From positions 213,923,314-213,987,313 of the forward strand of contig VDFB02358134.1 of NCBI GenBank assembly GCA_007258455.2: a DNA stretch of 64,000 nucleotides. Direction: 5' to 3'. The translations under genes were made by a program, and so were the position numbers. The stretch comes from Sequoia sempervirens. Taxonomy: Eukaryota; Streptophyta; Pinopsida; Cupressales; Cupressaceae. Under the pieces are notes generated by a model. The model did not search any database. It had not been told where the DNA came from and was given only the letters and a program-made list of their open reading frames with translations. This document shows positions 22,227 to 34,542 of the stretch, piece by piece (position 1 is the first letter of the stretch; each line of letters opens with the position of its first letter).

Positions 22227-23839
22227 TGTGCAGTTTTCGCACACACGCCCCACTGAAAACAGGGACCCTCTTTTGCTTTCGCTCTTGGTGTTTTGGCCCT
22301 TTGATTTTGAGGATTTACCTTGCATTGGAATGAGCTTAACATGTTTATCTTTCTTTCCTAAGTGATTCCCCTAAGTTGCACATTGAAAATCTTAAGTTTT
22401 GAACGAAGTTCGGGTATTTACCCTATTTCGAGATTTTCCGCTCCATCCAGATTTTCTCGGATTTCATGAGCTCATCGAACTGATCAACACTATAGTTCAG
22501 GAAATTTGAGACTTCGTGGAATTCTGCATGGACCGGATTTTTCCGAAATTCCATTTTGTCGTTGCGTTTCCAAGTTTCTTCAGCTTGTCTTGTCGGTTGC
22601 ATTTATGATCACTCGTACAAATTGTGAGGGATGTATTTAATCAATTTTTGGGCATTTTCTTGCCATTGTGCTTTATCATTTGCATTCTATTGAGTTGGGG
22701 TGTTCAATCTTGTGGTGCTTGGCTGAATTTAGCGCGTCGAACCTCTGAATTGTGGGATTTGATAGTTGTTTTATGGGCATTAGTGTTGTCAAAGCTTGCT
22801 CGAGTGTTCAGGATTGTTTTCTATCATTGCTTTAATTGATTTCCATTTCATCAAATGGTATGTACATGTTTCCTATCTTTTGATTGATGAATGTGAGTGA
22901 TCCTTTAGCATTCTGGATATGATCGAACTTTGAATTTCTATGTGTTTGGTACTCCAGAGCGAGGGTTGCATGATGTTGATTAGATTGATGGTTCCCCAAG
23001 TGAGTTTCGTGCTTTCTTTTCACTTTCATCTTGCTTGCTTGTGGGCCATGATTATATTTTGAAACCTAGCAGTTGAGTAACCTTAATCCCAAACGTGTTT
23101 GTGCGTCAATGGTGGATCTTTAGAGTTTCATACCTAGGGCATCACCATTCCCTTTCAATTTTCTTTAAGAGGAGCTTTAAGTTCAATGAAAATCAATAGA
23201 AGGTTCAGGTCAAACTTGTTGTAGCCCTAAATTCCTCAAATTTGTAATTGTTTGATCAATTTGAGCGAGATCCTGTGAGAACGTCGATATTCGAGTTTTC
23301 CTTCAGGTTCAAGATTTTCCTGTGCTGGTGGATTTCCCCGAGTTTCCTTGTCCTCTCAATTTTCCTGGAATGTGTTGAAAATCCAGAATCTTGCCTTCTT
23401 TGCAGATTTCTGTCAATCCTGGATTTTCCTAATTTCTCCTTCATCCCTTCATTTCCCTGAAGTTCATATAGTATTGTAATTTTTTTAGAATTTCGGTCGG
23501 GTTGGATTTTTTCGAACTCTCTTGAAAGCTTTGTCGAACTTAGAGATTGGATGAGATCGATGAATTTAATGATGAATGCTTAACATTCCATGCTTTTAAA
23601 TGATAAATTACAAAATTTGTATGCATCCTTTATTCATTTTTGATGATCAATTGTTATTTTTGTGCCCTATTCGGGAAAATCCGCCTGGTCTGGAATTTTT
23701 CGAAGTTCCTCCCAAACTAGTTTTCCTCAGTTAGCTTGGAATCCCAAACTTCTCAGTTTGGTGGTTTTCTTATTATTTTGAGCTAACACTTTGACAAATA
23801 TGTTATCAACAATTGGATTTTCATTCTAGTGTTTGATGG

Positions 23840-25508
23840 ATGCAGGCTGAAGCGAGCAAGGCAGTGGCTAGAATGGCTAAGGGTGATATGGAGGAATCCT
23901 CTATCTCAGAAGCATAAAGAGTTAAATAGGACATCAAGAGTAGGATCCCAGAAAGTAAGATAGCCTCTGTTTGGTATGAAGTTTCAGATACAAATGTGGG
24001 TCGATGGGACTATGAGGAGTTTAAGGCAAGGATGGCACAAAAGGATCTTCCAGTGCTAGCCAGGAGATTAATGGAATCAGGATTATCTCATGTAGCAGAA
24101 TTTCAACCCATAGTTTAGTATTATGAGTTGGTATTGGAATGTACCTGACACTATGATAGAGATTCATAGAGGATAGTCAGTCCTCAAGGGAGAGTATTGG
24201 CTAATCTTAACCCTGTCTCTATTGCACAGACTTATGCAGATTACATGTAGTAGCATTCAATATGTAGGAAACTAAAAGGTACTATGAGGAGGAGACGATT
24301 AAGTCACAACAGGTTATCAATTCTTGGCTTGAGAAGCCAAAGTCTCATTTCTCAAAACTGCCTAAGCAGTTGCATAGGGAAAAGTTTAAACAAGAAATCT
24401 ATGATGCCATCACATTGCTTAGCTGGGTGGTGGGCCTCAAGAGTGTAGGTATGTTCAAGAATTGGATGTTCCATGTTATTGTGAGGATGAAGCAAACAAC
24501 AGGGTGGTCCACATTGCTACTCCTGCCACTAAAAAGAATAGAGATGAGGTTACTGGGAGTGATTACAACATGCAGACCATCAACCTAGGACCCACCTCCA
24601 TGGAACATGATATTGAAGAATATGAGGGTTCAAGTGTTGTGATCCTAGGTGGATTGAGGAAATAAGCATGAGCTAAATAGGAGTTGAAGAAAAAGAATGA
24701 AACACTTGAGAAGTATTTGGAAGATTTGATGAAACCATTGCAATCCATTAGTTCCTCATCTTTTGCTGCAAATTTCTTGCCCCAAGAGACTATATCTGAA
24801 CTGGAAAGAATGAAGGCCACCACTCTTGCTACAAAAAACTAGTTACAAGGGGCACAGACTAAAGGATATGATGCTATCAAAGACATCCTTTCAATCGGAG
24901 GAGATGCAATGAGGGAAAAAGATTGGTTGAAAGATGTATTGGCTCAAGATAAAGAGGATGTAGATCTCTTGTTGCAGAAGACCAAGAACATCATGGAATA
25001 CACTAAGGATAAGCTGGTGAGTGATGGAATTCTCCCTTCCTCCAAAGCTACAGAACCTTGGGAATGGTTTGAAGCTTTGCAAATAAGGAAGAAGGTTTTG
25101 AAGAAGATATATAAGTAGAGGAGGAAAATTGAGGATGCCCTGACTGATATCCATGATAGATGCATCTCATTCTTTCAAATGATGACAGGAAGAAGGAAGT
25201 TCTCACCAAAGCATTTGAGCTTTGAAGAGTTGAAGAAATGGTGGTGAGATGTATATTCTCTAGTCATTGAGGATCCAGTTACTGAGCATCAGTTGGATGA
25301 TGTGGCCACTTGTATTGTAATCATTGATAAATATCAAACCAGTAGGGTTGAGTGGGATAAGTCAATGGAGCAATCAAGAGAAAATATTAGATCCATCGAA
25401 AGAAGAATTAATGTTTTTCCTTTGCCACCTATGGATGACTTGGATAGGGTACTTTTGATGGTGCATGATAGGGTGGATTGAAATAAAGACAAAGGGGAAG
25501 GTAGTTAA
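23840..25508 (+). pseudogene. ORF1 remnant in the 5' LTR of element A
   Basis: Begins MQAEASKAVARMAKG-like and matches the ORF1 of the other LTRs throughout. It has an internal deletion of about 1.9 kb after the MFKNWMFHVIVRM segment (about 24487) relative to the copy at 40915-44359. The join changes frame. Many nonsense codons follow, for example TAG at the position where the 3' LTR copy keeps Gln before CYELVLE. The carboxy part (24700-25480) is helical and coiled-coil-like (LEKYLEDLMKPL; DVLAQDKEDVDLLLQKTK). No known domain recognised. Terminal TAA at 25506. Confidence 0.65.
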
Positions 25509-25712
25509 TGCAATGCCACATCGGAATTTGTGTTTCCCTATTATTTTGCTTGCATTGGTCCAAGCTACATTGGAGATCCTAGGCTGACATAGATGGAGTT
25601 CATCCATTTAATGCATATTTTATCTTATTTTGAATTCCTCTTGGCCGACTTGTTTTGTGGCCATTTATTATTATTGTAAGTTCTACTTAGGCCGACATGC
25701 CTTGGGGGTTTC

Positions 25713-25720
25713 TATAAATA
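25713..25720 (+). promoter_or_regulatory. LTR TATA box (element A, 5')
   Basis: TATAAATA within GGGGGTTTCTATAAATATGAC, about 200 bp after the end of ORF1 and about 920 bp before the LTR end. It is conserved in all four LTR copies (39958, 44564, 58809), which supports it as the element promoter. Confidence 0.65.
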
Positions 25721-26642
25721 TGACATTCTACCTCATTTGTAAGGGCTAGATAGAAAGATAGATAATTTTGATGCTAGAGTGAATTAAGTAGTAGAGCAAG
25801 AGTTAGAAGTTAGTTCATTTTAAGCAAGTGTTGTAACATAATACTGGAATTGTTGCTACTTTGGGTGATTCAATACAACTGGAGACATTGTGCTTTTGGT
25901 GAATTCTCTTGTGTTGATTTATCTTGCATGGTTCTTGTGATTCTATCTTTGGAATTGCTTAAGTTATTTGAGAAGTGCATTAGGTTTAATGTTAGATAAA
26001 TTGATAGTGTTTATCATTTAGTACCTGAAGTGTTTGCAGCAATCCCTGGTCCATACTTTTTGCAACCAACTAATTGTTAGTTTCTTTGCAAAGTTAGCCT
26101 GGAATTTTATATTCATTGTGCTTAGTTCAATTGTGGAGGTTTATTCATTTCGATTGCAATAGGGTTGTTTTGAATGAGTGTTCATGATCTAAAAATATTT
26201 AACACCTTAGAAGATTGCACTATTTGTATAAGATTGCAGATCCATCTGGGTCAAGTAGAAATAATTTTCTGAGGGATTGGTCCATTTTAAGCATTTATCA
26301 TTTGCATTGTTAATCTTAGAAGTAGTGTTAAATTTAGAAATCTCTTTGAAACCCTTATCTTTTGTTATTTCTTTTTTCATTTGGGTTAGATTTAGGATTG
26401 AAGTATCATCATATTGCTAGATCTGATAAATTAAAGATTCAACATTTTCTTGTAGTAAGGTCCCATTGTGATTACCAACATTTTCACATTTATCATTGAG
26501 TTGTTTATGCATTGTCAAGACCTAACATTAGAGACGTTGGGGTTATCTCTTGAGGCTTGCTGATAGAGATTTTCCTTTCAAGAGAGATAGGATATTATAT
26601 TTTGTCTGAGTTATTATTGTGTAGAAAAGATCATCAACAAAT

Positions 26643-26659
26643 TGGCACTAGAAGGAGGG
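26643..26659 (+). other. Primer binding site (element A)
   Basis: TGGCACTAGAAGGAGGG starts three bases after the LTR end. The initial TGG matches the CCA end of a tRNA. I cannot say which tRNA from memory. Confidence 0.65.
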
Positions 26660-26673
26660 CCTGAATAAGCAAG

Positions 26674-28336
26674 TTGGATCAATTTTTGTCTGCCATCTCT
26701 CCTGAGATATTTAGAAGAAGAACTAGATCTACTCTAGGGGAGGTGGAATTTCAAGAATTACCAGTCCCTACTAGGTTAAGAAGGACCAACAAAAGGGGAG
26801 AATCATCATCCACCCAGCCATCTCCATCATCCCCATCTTCATCAAGTTCATCTGAGTCTGAGTCTGAGAACATTCCCATTCAACAACCTCAGCCAGCCAT
26901 AAATCAGCCATTACCACCCTCACCTCCACCAATGGCTTTCCTAGCTAATAACCCATCTCCATTGAGTTTCACTAATTACAATGTCATGGCCAAGAACCCT
27001 AAACACTTTTGTTCAAAGTTCCATGTTAATGATCCCAATAGAACTGCTGAGGAACACATCAGGATCTTTCAGACTGGCCTTAAGGATAGAGGAATCAATC
27101 ATGAGGAAGTAGCATGCATAATCTTTCCTTATTCCTTGGGAGAGGATGCATTCTATTGGTACAATCATTTACCTATTGGGTCTATCCAGAATTGGAATGA
27201 ACTAGAGAATGCATTCTTGCAGAAGTTTAGGATTCCCATTAGTCCCAATGAGCTCTATCTTTAGTTCACTAATGTTAAGAGAGAAGTCCATGAGCCTATA
27301 GGGTCCTTTAACAATATGTTTCATCATGCCTATACCCGACTGCAGACCCCTTATGTTGTTGATGAGCCCGCTGCTCTAGAAGTCTATTATGAGGCACTTG
27401 ATAATATGACAACTACCTTCATGAAATGGAGAAACAATCCTCCTAATACCCTACTTGATGTATACGCAAAGGATGTGAATGTTAGCACTGCTTTAAGGCA
27501 ACATTTGTCTGGGCCTTTACCATCATTAGGACCCGCTGCTCACCCTGGACAAGTCCCAACTCTCAACCAGGCTCTCGCTAATCACACCCCTATCATGAAT
27601 CCAGTACCTCAATTACCTCTAGTCCCTCACCCAGGACCTCCTGTGAGTCAAGTTCCACCCACAATCAAACTCTTCATCCACAACCTCAGGCTAGTTTTCC
27701 CACATATCTACAAAATTCTGAATTATTAAACCAATCACTGAATGCCAATATTGCAGTAGGATATCCCCAAAATAATGTGAATCAGCCTCCATACAGCAAT
27801 CCTGACAAGGAAAGACTGGATGAATTGTCTGAACAAGTGAAGAAGTTGAATATGGAGGTAACCTATTTGAGGAATCAGAACAGTCAGTTGCAAGCTGCTC
27901 AGAGAAATATGCAGTCTAATCATAGTAGAGAAAGTCGAGAAAATCAACAAGGACAACATTTTGATAGGGGTAACATCCTGAAAGAGGATATAATAATGAC
28001 AGAGGATATAATAATGATAGAGGGTATAATAATGATAGATGACAAAATTATGATAAAGGACAATGTTCAAGCCAGAACTTTGATAGAGGGCAAGTTGGTG
28101 GACAAGGGTTCAACAGGAGATAGCCACCTCGATAGAACAAGACTTAGAATACGAGGCCTAACAATGGAGGAGTCCCTACCCGATTGGATCAACCAGTCAA
28201 TCAAGAGAAGCCTCCTAGTGGCGTATATTTGGCTGAGGCTACCTTATCAGGATGGTGTAGGATCCATAAAATGAGTCAACATTTTGAGTTAGATTGTCAA
28301 GAGTTCCAAACGATAGCTTCAATTTTTACAGTATGA
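26674..28336 (+). pseudogene. gag: gag (element A)
   Basis: The frame opens at TTG (26674), where a start codon seems lost; the first ATG in frame is at MAFLANNPSP (26932). It has a Ser/Pro-rich amino part, then the gag core (NPKHFCSKFHVNDPN; EDAFYWYNHLP; NELENAFLQKFRIP). A TAG at 27262 stands where Gln is likely. After a coiled coil (27800-27920) the frame slips near 27970. In the new frame follow three RGYNND repeats (18-bp unit, about 27985-28040) and a zinc knuckle of the form C-x2-H-x4-H-x4-C (28256-28297), a pattern seen in Tat/Athila-type gag. It packages the genomic RNA in intact elements. Confidence 0.85.
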
Positions 28337-29827
28337 AGTGGAGAATAATGTAGGTAGTTAGGAAATGGTGCCATCTACTCCCTATGATTCATCAACGTTG
28401 GTATTGAATCATGCACCTTTTCCACAAAGCAAGGAAAATTAACCTGAAGAAGAATCAAACCAGTTGAAGGAAGAGGCGGATCAGGTGTGTAATGGGGATG
28501 AGATTACATAGTTATTTAATGAAAATCCAGTGAATGAAAATGGCCCCAAGGATGAAGAAGAAGCTTATGTCGAAGAGGTACAGACCTTCTAGAGGCCTAT
28601 TAAGAAATATGATCTAAGGTACTTGCCATATAGACATCCACAAGCTGGAGGCCCCTTCACCACCTCCATTCCACCAAACAACTTCACTACGCCTCCAGAT
28701 CCTAATGCCAGCAATAATCCATCACATCCTCATGTGTCTAGGCAATATTTATCTCAAGATCAAGCACATATGGACATTCCAAAAGAGAGAGGTGTTGATG
28801 CAAACAAGGACAGGGTGGTGGAATACCCAAAGGAGACCCCTACTGATCTGAGTGAGGAACAATTGGCCATATATGTTGTGGAAGAACTCAGAAAACTAAA
28901 GGCAATCCTCTCTACATTTGAATTATTGAGAGTTCCAACCATTAGGAATGTAGTTCTAGGAGCTTATAATGCAAATTCCATATCAAAATATAAACCAGTT
29001 AGTGAAAGTGTCAACAAAGCATCTAGTTCTCAATCGGTAGGAAGAAAAAAAAGACTCATAATCAAGTCCAAATGCCTCCTAGAGATAAGGGAAAAGAGAA
29101 GGAAAAAACTCAAGTTGCTCAAGTGGATACTCCTTTAACTCTATTTCAAGGGAAAACATACACTCCTCCATTCCTGATCTCTGTTCGTATATTTGGCAAG
29201 AAATTGCACAACTACTTGTTGGATTCAGGTGCTTCCACCAATGTAATGCATTTTGGTGTCTGTAGAGCTATGGGTATTACTCCTGCTGATTCCCAAAAGA
29301 AAGTTACTCAGCTGGATAGAACTAAAGTTAATGTGGTAGGGGAATTAAACATGATTCATATGCAAGTTGCTTCTGACCCTAGAATTCAACAGGTTATTAA
29401 TATATAGTTGGCTGATATACCTGATGCTTATGGATTGATTTTGGGAAGATACTTTACTAGGGCCTTGAATGGATATGTATCAACTGATCACTCTCACATG
29501 TGGCTTCCCTAGAAGGGAGTTCCAAACCAGATTAGAATTGAAAGAGAACCCAAAATGAAATACATGATCACAGAATATAAGAATACCTCCAATGAAATTC
29601 TGATATCAGAAGTAAGTATGGGCAATTATGTACTTGCAAACCCTTTTGATGAATCTAAGGAAGAGGAAGTCCTTAATTTGCATACAATTCTTGTTGATCT
29701 CACAACAGAATCCAGTGGTACTAAAGCCTTGGTGGAACTAGTTGGAAATGATGATGATCGTGAAGATAATCAACTTGGATTGTTGGACAGTTTCCAGGAA
29801 TTCATTCAGAAGTGCATTGAAGATTAG
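28337..29827 (+). pseudogene. pro: Linker and aspartic protease (element A)
   Basis: An acidic and Pro/Asn-rich linker (28340-29040) has four nonsense codons, mostly at likely Gln positions. A slip at an eight-A run near 29046 leads into the protease frame. The active-site motif DSGAST is at 29222-29239 (LLDSGASTNVMHFGV). The second half (LADIPDAYGLILGRYF) follows a TAG at 29405. The protease cuts the polyprotein in intact elements. From about 29072 to 31825 one frame is kept, through RNase H and RT. Confidence 0.8.
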
Positions 29828-29989
29828 GTATAGTTGGGTAGAGGGATGAAATTTGGAGAACTACTCTTGCCAAATTGGTGTAGGGTTCATAATGCCTCCC
29901 ATTCAGAATTAGATTGTTGCTTGTGCTAGGCTACAATGGAACAAATATAGAAGTGTATCAACCCCACTCCAGCAGTCAAAATTAATATC

Positions 29990-30565
29990 CAGAATGTCCA
30001 AGAGGATCCTAAAGGAAAAAAGGTGATGCTTTTTGAAGCACCATCCAACAACAATAGTGCAAGAGGTACAACAAGGAAGTCTGTAGTTGTTGGTTGTTGG
30101 ACTTTAATATTTGATAGATCCAAATCAAAGCAAGGAGTTGGGGCAGGATTTGAGCTAATAAGTCCAAGACATAAGAATTTCTTTGCTGCTCATAGACTTC
30201 AATTTCATTGTATGAATAATGTAGCAAAATATGAGGCTTTGGTCTATAGGTTGTTAATGGCACTAAAGAAAAAGGTCAAGATTTTGCAAGTCTTTGGAGA
30301 TTCTGAGTTAGTGGTTAAACAAGTTAGGAGACAGTACTCTTGTCATGAGAGAAGAATGACCAATTATAGGCATAGAGTATGGGACCTTGTTGAAGGATTT
30401 GATTCCTTCAACATTCAGTTGATTCCACATAATAAGAATCAAACAATAGACTGTCTTGCTCAGGAAACTAGTACATTGCAGCCTCTGTCTCTTTCTAGAT
30501 TGAAGAATTTTACGGTGGAACTAACCCCAATACCTTTAGTACCTGATAACATTACCAACTTCTAG
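29990..30565 (+). pseudogene. Archaeal-type RNase H located before RT (element A)
   Basis: An RNase H domain lies in the same frame as the upstream protease and downstream RT. Acidic positions: Asp at 30113 (LIFDRSK), Lys at 30227 where the family has Glu (NNVAKYEAL against NNMAEYEAL in element 1), Asp at 30299 (GDSELV) and Asp at 30449 (TIDCLAQ). The Glu-to-Lys change is a single G-to-A step and would inactivate the enzyme. In the usual Tat order this domain follows the gypsy RNase H, as in element 1; here it precedes RT by about 400 bp. It would degrade RNA in RNA-DNA hybrids. Confidence 0.85.
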
Positions 30566-31825
30566 GTATTTGAAGATGACAAGCATATTCTAGATTTTAT
30601 CACAAGCTTAGACGTATTTGCTTCTCAAATTATTGATGAAACTAAACTCCAAGAAGCAGAGATGGATTTGGAAGGGGTAATTAATCTAAATACCAATACT
30701 ATTCCCAGAGGAATGGTACAATTAGAAAGGAGTTTTGATCTAGATAAGGTCAGAGATCAAGAGCAGGATGCCAAGAAAGATTCCATCAATGAACAATGTG
30801 AAAAGTATAATATGGAAACTCATGAGGATGTTAGGAATGTCTTCATTGGTAAAGTATGTACTCTAGAAGAGAGGAAAGGCATAATAGACGTACTACATAC
30901 ATATCAAGATGTGATAGCCTAGAGTTATGAACACTTGAAGAACTACGACACATCAATTATAACTCACACTATCCCTCTCAATCCAGGAGTAAGACCCTTC
31001 AGGCAGAGGAAGAGGCCCATCAATGCTCTACTGGAACCAGTAATTCAAAAGGAAGTGCAAAAGCTGCTATCTACCAGAATCATATTTCCAGTTAGACATT
31101 CAACCTGGGTTGCAAACTTGGTTCCTGTGAGGAAAAAGAATGGTGAAATCAGACTCCGTGTGGATTTTAGGAACCTTAACAGAGCATCTAAAAAAGATAA
31201 TCATCCAGTACCCTCGTAGGATGAAGTACTTCATATTGTCAATGGGTCTCAGATGATGTCCTTCTTAGATGGATACTTGGGATACAATCAAGTTATGGTG
31301 CAATATGAGGACAGACATAAAACTGCTTTCACCACCAAGTGAGGTGCTTTTTCCTATAGGAGAATGCCCTTCAGTTTGATTAATGTTGGGGCCACATTCT
31401 AGAGGGCCATGGAAATTTCCTTTAAGGACATAATTGGTAAATGCATAATCATTTATATGGATGATTTGATAGTTTTTTCCAAGAAGAGAGGTGACCATAT
31501 TGCAGATTTGTGCAAGGTGTTTCAGAAGTGTAGAGAGTTTGGTATATCTCTCAATCCAAAGAAATGCATCTTTGGAGTTACATAAGGAAAATTGTTGGGG
31601 CATGTTATCTCTAAGAAAGGAATTTCCATTGATCCAAAATGAGTGGAAGCCATACTAAAGATCCAACCACCTGCTAGGAAGAAAGAAATGAAATCATTAT
31701 TTGGAAAAATCAACTTTGTAAGGAAGTTCATCACTAGATTTGTAGAAATAGTCAAGCCATTGAATTCAATGTTGAAGCAAGAAGCCAAAGTTGAATGGAG
31801 TGCCGAAGCTAAGGAAGCATTGCAA
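30566..31825 (+). pseudogene. pol: Reverse transcriptase (element A)
   Basis: Contains FPVRHSTWVANLVPVRKKNG, LRVDFRNLNRASKKDN, SFLDGYLGYNQV, RRMPFSLINVGATF and YMDD (31454-31465). Nonsense codons occur at conserved Trp, Gln and Arg positions: TAG before SYEHLK, TGA after TTK, TAG before RAME, TAA in GVT-stop-GKLLG, TGA in DPK-stop-VEAI. A slip near 31825 (ATAAAAGGG) leads into the RNase H frame. Confidence 0.88.
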
Positions 31826-32378
31826 AGATAAAAGGGCTATTGTTGAAGCTCCGATTTTGGTGAGTCCAGACTATGCTAAGCCATTCTATATATATTTGTT
31901 TGCTTCTGATCATTCCTGTACTGCTATGTTGACTCAAAAATATAACCAAGGAAATGAACATCCCATAGCATTTATGAGTGCACCATTGGAAGATGCAGAG
32001 TTAAGGTACTTGAGTGTGGAGAAGTAGGCCTACACCTTAGTCAGAGTTGTGAAGAAATTTAGACAATATATCCTCAGAAATAAGGTCTTTGCAATAGTTC
32101 TTGATCCTGCAGTCAAGCTGTTGTTGATGCAGAATGAGCTAGGAGAGCACAGAGCTAAGTGGGTAACTATGTTATAAGAATATGACATTGAGATTCAACC
32201 CATGAAGCTGGTAAGAGGGCAAGGAATTACAAGGACAATGGTAGAAATAGGCCTTGATCTTGCAACCCAGCATTACAATCTAGAAGATGTTTCTCTTGGA
32301 GAATGGTATGATGATATCCTTCACTATCTCCTAGCTCAAAGATGTCCTAACTATCTTAATGCAGTATAGAGAAGGGAA
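31826..32378 (+). pseudogene. pol: Gypsy-type RNase H (element A)
   Basis: FYIYLFASDHSCTAMLTQ, then EHPIAFMSAPLEDAELRYLSVEK, interrupted by TAG at 32026 and later TAA and TAG codons (the first in VTML-stop-EYDIEIQP). The first catalytic Asp of the RNase H fold is not at its usual place (LFASD), as in other plant elements with a second RNase H. Confidence 0.8.
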
Positions 32379-33558
32379 TTGTATTTGAAGAGTGATAGTC
32401 TCATGCTAAAGGGGGTTGTTCTGTATAAGAAAAATCATGATGGTGTTTATTTAAGGTGCCTAGGAAAGACAGAATTTGGAAGGGTAATGTTGGAATTTCA
32501 TGATAGATATGGTACCAGCCATGGATATACACCTTCTACAGCAAATCAGATTCTGAGAGCTAGTTATTATTGACCTACACTGTTCAAGGATACACACAAC
32601 CATGTCAGAACTTGTCATGTGTGTCAGACTGCAACAACTAGAGAGAAGTATGCAACACTCCCACTTCAACCAGTCTTTGAGGTAAAACCTTTCACACAGT
32701 GGGGAATGGACTTCATAGGTCCAATCAATTTGCCTTCCTCTATAGGTCATAGGTATATTCTTACTGTTACTGATTATTTTACAAGATGGACTGAGGCCCT
32801 TGCTTGCAAGCAATGTACTTCTGAGGTGGTAATCAATTTCATCGAATCAGGTATTATCAACCGTTTTGGATGTCCTATGTCTTTGGTTTGTGATAATGGT
32901 CCTGGATTTGCATCATTTAAATTCTCTAACTGGGCCTTCGATCATAGAATTATAATTAAGTTTGCATCCAATTATTACCCTCAGGGTAATGGTCTAGTTG
33001 AGTCTTCAAATAAAAAATCTCCTAACTATTATTCACAAGCCGTTAGAAAGAAATCCTAAGGATTGGCACACCCAACTCAGATTTTCTCTCTGGGTAGATC
33101 ATACAAGACACAAGACTTCCATAGGAATATCCGCTTACCACCTGGTTTATAGGTTAGAGTTTTTGTTTCCTATTAAGTTAAAAATCCCCACCCTATAGTT
33201 CGTTAACAAATATTATGATGAGGGGGATAAACGTGAAGCCCGACTTGTTGAGTTGTTACACCTTGAGGAGAAAAGAGACAAAGCCTTGGAAAAATTTTCC
33301 AAACATCAGGGGGTAGTCAAAAGGTGGTTTGATAGAAGAGTTAAGGTAAAATATTTTAGGATCTCTGACCTGGTTATCTATTGGGATAAAGCCCATGACC
33401 GTAAGCAGGAGCATGATAAATTTGACAAACTTTGGCTTGGTCCTTACCAGATCTCAGAGATTCTGGGAGATAATTCTTTTTGCTTGAAAACTCTCACTGG
33501 GGAGGATATCCCACTGCCTGTCAATGGGCAGTATTTAAAGCATTATTTCCAATCTTGA
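32379..33558 (+). pseudogene. pol: Integrase (element A)
   Basis: Zinc site: His of EFHDRY and TSHGY, Cys of RTCHVC. Core: Asp at 32709 (GMDFIG), Asp at 32892 (CDNGPG), Glu at 33000 (LVESSNK), with 35 residues between the last two. TGA at 32572 replaces the Trp of a YYWPTL motif. A slip at a six-A run near 33017 moves the frame; the carboxy part (KDWHTQLRFSLW; LWLGPYQI) continues to TGA at 33556 with one TAG at 33196. No chromodomain. Inserts the DNA copy in intact elements. Confidence 0.87.
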
Positions 33559-34542
33559 GTTGTTTTTAGCTATTTTCCTATACATAGTTAGAGTAAGTTT
33601 CCCTTCTTGTTTTGCTTTGCTTTGGTTAGAGTAGGTTTCCCTTTCTGTTTTGCTTTTGCTTTGCTTTGGTTAGTGTAGATTTGCTTCTAGTTTGGTGTGT
33701 TTTTTGCTCTGCTTTTGCTTTGGAGGTTTCCTTGTTTTCTTCTGGATGTATTGCACCTGCATGGAAAATATTCTTTTATCTAGGACTATTCTAAGTATTT
33801 CATTGATGGAATTTAGTCATGTGTCTTGAATGGATGGTTGAGGTCTTTGTTATCCTCAAACAGTCTAAATGTTTGATTTAAGGAAGATGGGTCACTAGTT
33901 TGATTTGAATTTGAAGTATTATGAAATATTATATCTCTTATACATCTTAAGAATCCTGATGTTGCGGTAGGGTCCTTGTGAGGTCTTGTCAGGTGAAAAA
34001 TCTTATTTCTACTTCAGGGCCATTGTGGTTCTCAGTCCTGAGTGTGAATTTCATTGTTCATAGGTTGAAATTAAAAAAAAGGTGAAAAAGAAAAGAAATA
34101 TCAAAAGAAGGAAAAAGTGAAAATATTAAAAATCAAATGCATTCAACTTATTAGGGGTATTTGAATATCTCTATCGGGGCTATAGACCACTGGCTGGAAA
34201 TAGAGCTATGTTCAGGAGAGTCACAACGATAACCTCGTCAAGGCTATAGACGCCTGATTGGTAGCGAGGCTTTGTCCAGGTTACTTTTGGAGTTAGAATC
34301 TTTACGTAGCCTGACCTGATTAAACTTGGTTTTTGTAATAGCTCAAGGAGGGAAATGAACTCATGTGCACACTTGGATTTTCAGTTTATGGAAGGTTCAG
34401 TCCACTTTTGGTTTTGATTCTTTAATCCTGCATTTTTTGTTTGTTTGTCTAATAGGGAGATAAAAACCATAGACTTTGTGTTCATGATTCTTGTTCATCA
34501 TCAAATGCTCTGGAGCATTTCCCCAGCAGAGTCACCATTTGT
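33559..34542 (+). other. 3' UTR of element A with minisatellite
   Basis: Between the integrase stop and the 3' LTR. 33590-33730 holds about three copies of a unit starting GGTTAGAGTAGGTTTCCCTT with TTTTGCTTTGC runs. 34155-34300 has two imperfect copies around GGGCTATAGAC / AGGCTATAGAC. An A-rich purine stretch lies at 34071-34130. The sequence just before the LTR, CCCCAGCAGAGTCACC, resembles the end of the internal region of many plant gypsy elements. Confidence 0.65.

Larger units (their letters stand above)
22227..26639 (+). repeat. 5' LTR of element A, 4.4 kb, with internal ORF1 remnant
   Basis: Starts TGTGCAGTTTTCGCAC and ends ATCATCAACA, three bases before the PBS. Left of it lies unrelated family R sequence; left of the 3' LTR lies CCCCAGCAGAGTCACC, so the boundary is sharp. 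It contains ORF1 (23840-25508), then a TATAAATA box at 25713, leaving about 0.9 kb of R-U5. It lacks the solo LTR that interrupts the 3' LTR. Confidence 0.75.

Noticed and set aside
25507..26639. Short 1.13-kb LTR starting at TGCAATGC as the preferred annotation
   Set aside because: Flanking repeats extend to 22227 with a sharp TG start; kept only as an alternative because a purine-rich stretch does precede 25507.
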